Assembly (NCBI GenBank): GCA_001692895.1
Contig: KV748216.1
Location: forward strand, 1,178,001 to 1,242,000
Direction: 5' to 3'
Origin: Cenococcum geophilum 1.58
Taxonomy: Eukaryota > Ascomycota > Dothideomycetes > Gloniales > Gloniaceae
Length of the DNA stretch: 64,000 nucleotides
Part shown: positions 22,430 through 32,959 of the stretch, one piece after another
Layout of the letters: every line of letters starts with the position of its first letter
Position numbering within the stretch: the stretch's first letter is position 1
Made by a program: the position numbers and the translations under genes
The notes under the pieces: generated by a model
The model's input: only the letters and a program-made list of their open reading frames with translations
Database searches by the model: none
What the model was told of the DNA's origin: nothing

Positions 22430-23460
22430 AATACTAGTAGAGGGTAATAGAAAGGGCATCCCCATATTATATCTGAAGAGAAAGAGTATAGTGGATTCTG
22501 CGGTATAGTAGAGGGCGGTAAAAAACAGTAAAAAGGGCATTACTATATTACGTCTGAAGAAGTGGAATTTAGTAAATTCTACACTACGGTAGAGAGCAGT
22601 GGAGGGTAGTAGAAAGAGTATCCCTGTATTATATCTAAAGAAGTAAAATCTAGTGGATTCTACGGTGCGGTAAAAGGGAGTAGAAAATAGTAGAAAGGGC
22701 ATCTCTATATCACGTCTAAAGAGGTAAAGTATAGTGGATTCTATAGTGCAGTGAAAAGGAGTGGAGAATAGTAGAAAGGGCATCCCTATATTACGTCTAA
22801 AGAGGTAAAATCTAGTGGATTTTGTAGTATAGTGGAAAGCAATAGAGGGTAGTAGAAAGAGTATCCCTGTGTTATATCTAAAAAAGTAAAATCTAGTAGA
22901 TTTTGTAGTGCGGTAAATAGGAGTAAAGAATAGTAGAAAGGGTATTCCTATATTACGTCTAAAGAGGTAGAGTATAGTGGATTCTATAGTGCGGTAGAGG
23001 GTAATAGGAAGTAATAGAAAGCGCACTATCCCCTTATGTTCGAAGATGTGGAATATAGTAGATTCTACAGTGTAGTGGATACTAGTAAAGAGCAATAGAA
23101 AGTAGATTATCCTCCTACCTCTAGAAATATGGACTATAGTGGATTTTACAGTATAGTGGATATTAGTAGAGAGTAATAGAAAGTGGATTATCCTCCTACC
23201 TCTAAGGATATGGAATATAGTAGATTCTATAATACGGTAAACGCTAGTAGAGAGTAATAGAAAGTGGATTATCCTTTTACCTCTAGGAATATGGAATATA
23301 GTAGATTTTACGGTATAGCGGATACTAGTAGAGAGTAATAGAAAGTAGATTATTTTTTTACCTCTAGGGATATGGAACATAGTGGATTCTGCGGTATAGT
23401 TAGTACTAGTAAAGGGTAATAGAAAGTACATTACCTATTTACCTCTAAAGGAGTGGAATA
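22430..23460. repeat. 81-bp tandem array (about 12-13 units), copy A
   Basis: Units share words such as GTAGAAAGGGCATCCC, AGGTAGAATCTAGTGG and ATTCTATAGTGCGGTAG, with 81-bp spacing (27 codons). That is why the minus strand keeps a 338-codon open frame with a 27-residue repeat. Units from about 23040 on are a second subtype containing ATTATCCTCCTACCTCTA. The array sits about 310 bp beyond the 3' end of the helicase relic. Whether it was ever translated is unknown. Confidence 0.8.
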
Positions 23461-23769
23461 AGGTAACTTCTATAGTATACTAGATATAAGTAGAAAGTTC
23501 TTAGATAAACTTCCTACCTAAATATAAAACTCTGCTATTAAAACTAAACTGTAAATATAGAACCTCTAAGCAACAGTCCTAGAATAGGAAGTAGTAATCT
23601 GCTAATAATAAGATAGACGCTACTTCCTTATTTATACTCGGGCCTTATATATATATAGAAAGGATATACGCCTAACTAAACTACCTAAACCTAAATACGA
23701 CCTTTATAATCACCCCACCTATAGCAACTACACTATCGCTTAAATAATCATACTGTTATTATAAAAGCT

Positions 23770-26700
23770 CTACTCTTCTACGCGTTCTTTACCCTTATAT
23801 CTCTTTTTATTAGCAGCCTTAGACTTTTTAGCCGCGCGTTTATTTTTATAGAGTTTACTAGTAAAATAAGCGGCGTTTTGTTCGTTATTAGCGGTTAGTA
23901 GCTATATAATACTAGCAATAAATTTGCGTAATACAGTCTTATTACTAAAAATAGCTTCCAATATTATATCTTTGTTAACTATACAATTCGCAATTACCTT
24001 ACAATTCTACCCTAAGCAGTAAGCTCGCTTCATAGCTTGCTCTTTATATATTAATAGGTGCTATAGTTTAAGGAGTATAATGCGTCTACTATAGTATAAG
24101 GTATGGCCTATGCTAATAGTTCCTATTATTCTAATAATAATGTCCGTTTCGACCGAGACTAGATAAATAACCCTGTTACTAGAAACAGTCATTGTTTCTT
24201 AGTAGCTGTGGATAATTTCCTACCATTGCTTTAGCCTTTAATAAGATCCGTAGATAGTAACGTAGAACTCTAGATAGAATTTTCGCACCTATTTATATAT
24301 AATTAGGGTGCATATAGGAAAACAAGATATAATAATAATCTTATCTTTTTTCTTCTTCTTACCGTTCTGGTCTGTAGGGTTTTAGATAATTGCCTGGTTA
24401 TTTACGTATATCTTATTTAGAACTTTGTTAAGGTGATAGAGCTTTGCGCTAGTGTTATACAATATGTTAATATAACGTTTTATTAGTGAGTTACTGCTGT
24501 TATTATCGAACTAGCCCTTTTTATCCAAATTTTGCAAGTTCTAGCCTCTATTAAACTCCTTTTTAATCTTTATCAGACCCAGAAAGGAGTATATTGGTCT
24601 CGTTTAGTATTATAATGCCTTAAAATGACCTATAGCCTATCTAATAGGATAATGCTAGCTAGGATGTTTTCGTTTCTATTTTTGCCTTTATCTTTCCTAT
24701 TATAACTATAGCACTACTTAAAGATCGTCAATAAAGGCTTTAATATTCTTAATAACCTTATCTTGTTAAACCGGGTTAGGTAGGACGCAGTTTAACTAAT
24801 TATTATAGTTAAGTTTCGGTAGTTTAATAAGTAGCTTACTATCCAGACTAAGGGAATTACTAGTCTAATGAATTATAATTACCTCTAGAACCAAACCGAA
24901 TTTATTAACCTAAGCCTAAATATTTACTAACTCCAAAGTTAATATAATATAATCCCCACCCTTAGCAGTTTGCTATTTCTAGAGTATATTAAACGCAAGC
25001 TAAATATTTCGCAGATTCTCTTTGGAGTAAATATTATAGAATATTTTAATTTCGTCCGAAGGGTTAATATTTATTTTTTAGTTTTGTTATAGGAACTTAA
25101 TATACATTTCTAAGTTAGCCGGGCCTTTTTTAAACGGAGTTCCGGATATAGCCTATAGTATTAGTTGCCCGCAAAGCCTATAAAGAGTAGTTTTATAAAA
25201 ATAAGCCTTTTTATTCTTAATTAAATGAAGTTTATTAATAACCACTATTGCCCATAAAATGTAACAAATATTAGGTATTAGCCGTATCGTTGTCTTAAAA
25301 TAGAATTTTAAACTTCTAGGTATTTGGACCTTTTCTTTAACCTTATAGAAATGCCTAATTATATTAAGGATCTAGCCCTTAACGGATCTAGATATGGTTA
25401 GAATTATATATTATATTTAGTTAGAGTGCCCTAAGTAGATATCTTTGTCACCTATTATAGTAGCGGCTTTTACAGTTCTTAGTTTGGTTATATTTTTTCT
25501 ATAACTAGGCCTTTACGCGGTTAGCATAGAAGTATATCCTACTAGTAGAACTATTACTAGATAAGGTCCCATCGGATTACCGTTAAAGAGGTTATTAAAC
25601 TCTTCCGTCTAATTTTGTAGTAGTAGTATAGGAGTAATAATAAAACTGGGGCCTAGACGGAACGGTAGCTTTATAGTACTGCTACCTACTTTATACCGGT
25701 ATTAGATAGGCTAATACTCTGTAGATAGATAAGGGCCGGATTCCCTATCTACGCGATGCCTTTACTATAGTGTATTATCCTTTCTATTATTCTTGATGTC
25801 GCGGGCATTCTATGCTAGCAGGTAATTAAAGGTAATAAGAAGTAGTGTAGAGTAGGTTTTGCCGAGGCCTTATTCGTTACTAATAATTCTACTAAAAAAA
25901 TTATAATGCTGCGTAAAGTATTAAGTAATTAGTAAGACCTGGTAGAGATAAAGTGTATACTTAAACCCTAGTAAAGTGACTTACGTCTTAAAATCGTTTT
26001 TATCTCGTTTAAAAACGGTATATATTAAGGACCAATTTTCTTTTATTAGATATTCGGTTTTGGCGTTCTTACCCTTTATCTTGTTGAATATTTTATTAAC
26101 TAGTAAAACGCGATCCTCTAATTGTATTATAAAGTCTTAGTTTAGTAATTCTCCTAGCTCTTTATTAGTGAGGCTGGCTATAGGGTTAACTACCTAAAAG
26201 TGTAATTTATCTTCGCCTTCTTTTACTACCTTAGCGGTAAGGTTTATATATTCCTCTAGAGTAGTAGGCGTGTTAAATATATTATCCTTTAATTTAGCGG
26301 CGTTATTATCCTTCTCTTCCTTACTATCTTCCTCTGGAATAGTTGCTAGTTTGTTTTGGCGGGCGTTATCTCTTAAGGAGTAAATAGTAGTGCTTTTACG
26401 CGCTAAGCGCTTAGTAAAAGCTTCCAATAAAGTAGCATTTCTATTAAGCCTTATAGCTGCTGTTTCCTTATTAATATATAGCTTAGTATTAAGTTTGCCC
26501 GACCGACTAGGCCGTACTATATTACTAGCATCATTGTTATTAGTAGGGAGGTAATTGGTACCATTAGTTGAAAGCTTTAAAACTGCTTAGTGTTTACTCT
26601 GCTTAAGGTATAGAGCTAATATAACGTTGAAAATAAGTAAATAATGCCTTTTATTATACGCCGCTATTAAAAGTATAAATATTTTAAAGTACGGGGATAC

Positions 26701-27516
26701 TTGCTTACCGCTAAATATAGACTTGCCGTTTCCAAGTGCTAAGGTTTCCAACTTAAAATCGATAATACCCTTAGCATAGAGACGAGCGAGAAGTTTATTA
26801 TAGTTAAACTGTGTAAAAGTTACCGGTTCTTTAGCACTATCGCGCTGGAATTAAGATAAAGTAACTATATTAACGTCCTTTCCATTCTTCCGTATAATAA
26901 TTATTATATAATATTTATTATACTTTAGCAGTTTAACGGGGATAGAGGAGCTTATTTATAATAGGGCCGTATTAGTAAAGTAGTGGCCCAATGTATGTCT
27001 CTATAAAGTAGGCTTATATAATAATTAGTGTCTAATAAAAGTGCTTAACTCTTAGATCGGTAAGGTAGGATTATAATTAGTATTATCTAAACTAAGCATT
27101 AAAGTGTTAGGGAAATTGTTTAAGAGGTTAACTGGTTTACGTAAGGGCGTTGGCAGATTTAACTGCTTAGGCGTTAGTGCTAAGGGAACGCTATCCTTAT
27201 TTTTAATTTTAGTAGTAGCTTACTTAATAATAAGTTTAATAAGACTATAGAGTAGGTTAAAGAAGCTAGGGTGATGAATTAGTATATTAAAAGCCGGTCC
27301 CTATTTAGTAATAACCAGTATAAGGATTTCTTACCTATACTGACGCTTTTTAGTTATAATATATTTCGAAGGCTATTATTTATTAGGAAAGCGACTTATA
27401 AAGCACTTTGCGATATCTACCTTTAAGGTAAGAAAATTATCCGGTTCTTCTTCCATATCTAATATCTCTTAGATTATACTTTAATGCCATTCCTTAGACT
27501 TTCCTTTAATAGGCAT
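23770..27516 (-). pseudogene. Decayed SNF2-family helicase/ATPase, copy A (about 1,249 codons)
   Basis: A minus-strand frame runs from ATG at 27516 to TAG at 23770-23772, a span of exactly 3 x 1,249 bases. I checked three landmarks and all are in this frame. The Walker A region NE-stop-GLGKTYSTLLL is near codon 550 (about 25869). Motif III, ISGTPFKKGP, is near codon 791 (about 25146). Motif VI, EQAMKRAYCLG-stop-N, is near codon 1167 (about 24018). The order and spacing are those of SNF2 ATPases, which remodel chromatin or DNA-protein complexes. The DEAH box seems to be changed to NKLH. The first 400 or so codons are not recognised. Damage is almost only Trp/Gln to stop, so indels are rare. 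Confidence 0.85.
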
Positions 27517-27799
27517 CTAATTATTCCTCTATTTTACGCCCTATTGCTTTTTTAGGTCTAGTTTAGGGATATAGCTTAGTAGTTCTATGCTTATAGTTAT
27601 ACTAAATATAAAAGAATTATAAAGCTAGCTATAGTCTAAAGAGATAAGTTTATAAAACTAATGGGAATAAGTAAGTTAGTTATTAAGTATATACTTATAG
27701 GAATAACACGTTAGAGGATTCTGTTTATATATACTTACTTAAATTAATCTGAAATTATAAATTAAATAAAGTTTAGGTAAAGGTAAAGATAAGGTAAGA

Positions 27800-28440
27800 G
27801 TATAAGTAAATATTAAATAATAGGTAACCTTACCAAAATTAGTTACGTAAGGTTAGTAAATAGAGGGTAAATAAGAGTAAGGTATAAAGTATATATATAT
27901 ATATATAAATGGAATATAATAAAAACCTTAACCTAAGGTAGAATATAGTGGAAAGAGGTTAGCGTAATAGTGGGCGAGCTATTAAAAATTAATTAAAAGC
28001 TAATAAAGCTAATAGGTATTATAAAGTACGGTAGAAGTTAGTATAAGACTAGTGGAATATAGTAAAAGATATAACGAGAGATAGAAGCTAGTAAAGTACT
28101 AATAGAATCTAGCGGAATATAATATAAGAGGTTAAGATAGATAGAGGGTTAGTAGAATCTAGTAGAGAATAATATAAGAAGTTAAAACAGGTAGAGCACC
28201 TATTAGGTCTAGTAGTAAGTAAAATAAGAAATAGAAATTAGTAGAGTATTAATGGAATCTAGTAGAAAATAGGATAAAGGGTGAAATCTAGTAGAGCATT
28301 AATAGAATTTGGTAGTAAATGTAATAAGAGAAGTATACTGGCGGTTACTAGGTGGTTTTTAGTGGAAAAGGTGCTATTAAAATAAGATAAGCAGCAGGAT
28401 GTACCGGAAGAGGGTATTAGTAGACTTTAGTAGAACTAAA
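27800..28440. repeat. Upstream repeat block of SNF2 unit A
   Basis: Imperfect repeats of GTAGAATCTAGTAGAAAAT, GAGGTTAAGATAGATAGAGG and related words occupy the region 5' of the helicase. The same words in the same order occur at 36890-37570 in copy B. A short (TA)n run lies at about 27888-27906. Confidence 0.65.
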
Positions 28441-28466
28441 TTTAGTAACACCACTTTACTGCATCC

Positions 28467-28765
28467 GCTCCTATATAATAACTTCTTGCTAATATATTAC
28501 TAGGCCGCTATACTAATACTCCCCCCCAAACCTTAAGATATATTAAAAGCGGACACTATACGCATACTAATAGCTTATTATACCTTGTGCGTGACTTTTA
28601 TTAAATTCCTATATTATATACCCCTATTAAAGGTCCTTTAAATAACTAAGATAGTAAACGCATAGAGTAAAAGCCTTATCCCATTTTAATTTTATGCATT
28701 TACTGTTATAATGGCCTTAAAAGTTCCTTATTAACCCCCCATTAGATTTTTATTGGACTACTGTT
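28467..28765. other. Spacer between unit A and the coiled-coil relic
   Basis: No gene was recognised. It contains a C8 run near 28521 and a C6 run near 28735, unusual for this AT-rich sequence. Confidence 0.35.
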
Positions 28766-29202
28766 TTACAGCTTACTCTCTAGCTTCTTAATCGCTCGGC
28801 CAACCTCTCTATAATAATCGTTGGCCATTAAACTAACGGAGTTACTAACATTGCTTATGACTTTAAAGAGCTGTTTATATTTATTATTTAGACGAATAAA
28901 GGTTTTCTAGGTACTATTAAGTCTTTAGTTTACAGCGTCCAGTTTAGCTACCTTAGACTCTTTTAAGTCCTTAAACTTAGTGTTACTTTCTTAATCTATT
29001 TAATTTCTGCCTTTAATTTATCGAGCTCCTTTATAAGACAAATTTCTAGAGCTAATTAGGCTGTCTTTATATGATCTAGCTCTACCTTTAGCTAATCGCG
29101 CTTAAGCGTCCAAGAATCCACTATTGACTTTTATATACTCTTTATGGCCTCCAATTCCTGTATAAATTCTTAAGCTTGGTGTATTTTAATAGACTCTTAC
29201 AT
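28766..29202 (-). pseudogene. Small decayed coiled-coil protein
   Basis: The minus strand reads from ATG at 29202 through about 75 codons rich in Lys/Glu/Leu/Ile with heptad spacing (IQELEAIKSI, SWTLKRD, LKVELDHIKTA, IKELDKLKAEIK). After one frame change it continues with KFKDLKESKVAKLDAVN, then NDYYREVGRAIKKLESKL, and stops at 28766-28768. Total length would be about 145 residues, mostly coiled coil. Only four or five stops interrupt it, at CAA/TGG-type positions. I do not know the family. It lies between the two SNF2 units and has no counterpart after copy B. Confidence 0.5.
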
Positions 29203-29339
29203 AATATATTAGATATAATAACTATTAATATACCCTATATAGCTTATTAGGGGACAAATAATATTAAAAATTGGTAAAATAATTACCTATAAAATTAAAG
29301 GATAGAGTAATAAATATATATACCTTTAGAAAGTAAAGC

Positions 29340-30960
29340 TAGTTATATATAAAGCTGTAGAGCTCCGGTAGGAACTCTGTCTAAAGCTTTAATAGAGTTC
29401 CTCCGTTTAAAGCTTTAGTAGAGCTCCTTTATCTAGAGCTTTAGTAGAGCTCTATATAGGGCAGAACTTCGTCTAGTAGAGAGCCTCTAACTTAGTTTTA
29501 GCGCGTGCTGTATTTAACTAAAAGTCTACTAATCTATAATAATTCTAGCTTAAAGCTAAACTCCATAATTAATTTCTTTAGCTACTAAAGCTTTACCTAA
29601 AGCTTACTAGGGTCTCTATATAGGGCTCTATACAGAGCTTTATACGGAGCTCTACTAAAGGCTCTATACAGAGCTCTGCCAGAAGCTCTACTATAAGCTC
29701 TATATAAAGCTATACTAGAGGCTCTTTATAAAGCTCCCTTAAAGCTCTATATAAAGCTCTATATAGAGGCTCTCTATAAGCTCCCTTAAAGCTCTATAGG
29801 GAGCTCTGCCGAGACTCCTACATCCCTTATAACGCCGACTTAGGTCCATCTGTTATTGATAAGAATCGACTAATAGAATTAATTAAATTAAAATTATTAA
29901 TATAGAAAGGATTAAAATTAGGTACTGGCCAGGGCTTCAGGGGGTGGGTTCTTTTACAATATAATTTGGTTAAATATTATAGAGTCGGCTTAATAAAGTC
30001 TATATCGTCAGAAGTACGTTTAAAAGGTATAGTTAATTGTAATACAGACACTATACGTGTTGTTTTAATTTAGTGTTCGCGCACGGAACACTTATAGATA
30101 TAAGGGATAGAGCTCTATGCGGAGTTTTGGTAGAGCTCTGTATAGAGTTTTGGGAAGCTTTATAGAGAGCCTTTAGTAGAGCTTTGTACAGAGCTTTATA
30201 TAGAGCTTTTAGTAGAGCTTTTAGCAGAGCCTCTAACTTAATTTAGTCCGTAATGTATTTAACCGGGGGCCTACTAATCTATAATAATTCTAGCTTAAAG
30301 CTAGACTCTATAATTAATTTCTCTAGCTCTATATGGAGCTCTACTAAAGGCTCTACTAGAAGCTTTGCTAAAAGCTCTGCTAGGACTTTGTATAGAGCTT
30401 TATAGTAGATGTTATAGTAGGTATAAAGCTCTGTGTAGAGCTTTAGTAGGGCTCTATATAGAGTCTTAGCAGAGCTTTTTGTAGAGCTTTAAGGGAACTT
30501 TATAGAGAGCCTCTAATAGAGCTTTGTATAGAGTTTTGTATAGAGCTTCTAATAGAGCTTCTGGTAGAGTTCCGTGCAGAGCCCCATATAGAGCCTCTAA
30601 TAAAGCTTTAGTAAAGCTTTAGTAGCTAGGGAAATTAATTATAGAGTCTACTTTAAGCTAGAATTATTATAGATTAGTAGACTCTTAGTTAAATATAGTA
30701 TAGGCTAAAACTAAGTTAGAGGCTCTACTAAAGGCCCTACTAGAAGCTTTACTAGAAGCTCTACTAGAAGCTTTACTAGAAGCTCTATATAAAGCTCTGC
30801 TAGAGGCTTAAAGCTTTATATAAAGCTCTGCTAAGACTTTATATAGAGCTCTACTAAAGCTTTGCACGGAGCTCTACTAAGACTTTATATAGAGCTCTAT
30901 TAAAGCTCTAGACGGAGCTCTATTAAAGCTCTATATTTACTATAACATCTATTATAATAT
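29340..30960. repeat. GAGCTC-rich repeat field with long inverted arms
   Basis: Dozens of imperfect copies of short partly palindromic words (AGAGCTCTATATAGAGCTC, GAGCTTTAGTAGAGCTC) fill 29340-29820 and 30105-30950. Embedded in them is a segment of about 119 bp present three times: 29476-29594 (direct), 30226-30327 (direct, diverged) and 30611-30729 (inverted). All share the core TAATCTATAATAATTCTAGC or its complement. A non-repeated piece lies at 29830-30100. No coding frame is evident. Confidence 0.7.
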
Positions 30961-31059
30961 AGAAAATAGTAGCAAAAAGGGTATACCCTTGCTAAGTTTA
31001 AGGAAGTAGAATATAAAAAGTATTATAGTCTAGATAAATACTAGTAAACAATAGTAGAA

Positions 31060-32640
31060 GCGGTATACTAGTATCGCATCTAAAGAGTAGGGTGTAGTAG
31101 ATTTTGCGGTCCAGTAGATACAAGTAGAAGGTAGTGGAAAGGGCATCCTTATATCGCGTCTAAAGAAGCGGAATATAGTAGATTCTATAATGCGGTAGAG
31201 GGCAGCTAAGGGCAGCTAAGGGTAATAAGAAGGGTATCCCAATATTATATCTAAAGAGTTAGGGTGTAGTAGATTCTATAGTATCGGTAGAGGATAGTAG
31301 AGGGTAGTAGAAAGAGTATCCCTGTATTACATCTAAAGAGTAAAATGTTATTAAATTAAGGTTATAGTTCTAAAACTCTATATATTGCTTATTTTCTATA
31401 TAGGTGGTTAAAGAGATTTTAAGGAACTTTAACCGCCGGTTAAAGTTGTCTAATTAGTTAAATTCTTGCTAAAAGCTTTATCCTATAAGTCTTATTATAT
31501 AATATCGTTACGGGCTTGTTTTCTAATAAATGTAGTAAATTTTGCGCTGTGGTGAAGGACAGTAGAGAATAGTAAAAAGGGCATCCCCGTATTATATTTA
31601 AAGAGGTAAAATCTAGTAGATTCTGCGCTGCGGTAGAGGACAGTAGAGGGTAGTAGAAAGAGTATCCTTATATTATATCTAAAGAAGTAGAATCTAGTAG
31701 ATTCTACACTATAGTAGAGGGCGGCGGAAAATAGTAGAAAGAGTATCCCTATATTATATCTGAAGAAGTAGAATCCAGTAGATTCTACACTATAGTAAAT
31801 AGGAGTAGAGAACGGTGGAAAGAGTATCCTTATATTATATCTAAAGAAGTAGAATCTAGTGGATTCTACAATACGGTAAAAGGGAGTAGAGAATAGTAAA
31901 AAGGGCATCTCTATGTCATATCTAAAGAGGTAGAGTACAGTAAATTCTATAGTATAGTGGAAGGGAGTAAAGAATAGTAGAAAGGGTATCCCTATATTAC
32001 GTCTAAAGAGGTAGAATCTAGTAAATTCTATAATGCGGTAAAAAGCAGTAAAGGGTGGTAGAAAGAGTATCCCTATATTATATCTGAAAAAGTGGAATCT
32101 AGTGGATTCTATAGTGCGGTAGATAAAAGTAGAGGATGGTAGAAAGGGCATTCTTATGTTATATCTAAAGAGGTAGAGTGCAGTGGATTCTATAGTGCGG
32201 TAGAGGGTAGTAGGAAGTAATAGAAAGTACACTATCCCCTCGCGTCCAAAGATGTGGAATATAGTAGATTCTACAGTACGGTAGATACTAGTGGAGAGTA
32301 ATAGAAAGTGGATTATCCTTCTACCTCTATAGATATGGAATATGGTAGATCCTATAGTATAGTAGATACTAGTAGAAAGTAATGGAAAGTAAATTATCCT
32401 TCTATATCTAGGAATATAGAATATAGTAGATTCTACGGTCCGGTGGATACTAGTAAAAAGTAATAGAAAGCGGATTATTCTCCTACCTCTAGGGATATAA
32501 AATATAGTGGATTTTATAGTTCAGTAGATGCTAGTAGAAAGTAATAAAAAGTAGATTATCCTTCTACCTCTATAGATATAGAATATAGTGAATTTGCGGT
32601 ACGGTGGATACTAGTAGATACTAGTAGATTAGGCATTATT
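31060..32640. repeat. 81-bp tandem array, copy B
   Basis: The same 81-bp unit family as 22430-23460, with about 17-18 unit lengths including an interruption at 31337-31530. A 245-codon minus-strand frame (31495-32232) is only the translation of the array. Both unit subtypes of copy A are present in the same order. Confidence 0.78.
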
Positions 32641-32959
32641 ATCCTGCCTTTAAAAATATAGAATATAGCAATTTCTATAGTATAATAGATATAAATAGGA
32701 AGTTTTTTAATAAAATCTATATTTAAATATAGAACTTAACCGCTCAGACTAAACTGTAATAATAGTTCCGCTAAGCAGTAGTCCTAATATTAGAAGTAAT
32801 TTGTTAATAATAAGATAGATACTACTTTTTTATTTGTTCTCTACCTTTATATATATAGATAGGACTTAGGCCTAGCTTAACTATCTAAACCCAAATAAGA
32901 CTTTTACTATTATATCGCTAATAGTAGCTACACCAGCGTTTAAATAATCTTATCTTCTT

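Larger units (their letters stand above)
22415..28466. repeat. SNF2-helicase repeat unit, copy A
   Basis: This unit is paralleled in the same order and orientation by 30960-37580. It contains an 81-bp tandem array, about 300 bp of spacer (shared string AATAATAAGATAGA), the helicase relic and an upstream block of GTAGAATCTAGTAGA-type repeats. The unit ends near a TGCATCCG string, comparable to GCGCATCCG at the end of copy B. I see no terminal inverted repeats or target duplications that would define a mobile element, so a segmental duplication is equally possible. Confidence 0.7.

Noticed and set aside
22415-23431. 338-codon minus-strand open frame as a real Phe/Tyr/Leu-rich membrane protein
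   Set aside because: It is the translation of an 81-bp tandem array whose period is a multiple of three; its copy at 31495-32232 behaves the same. The array might once have been coding, but no start, signal or domain supports it.
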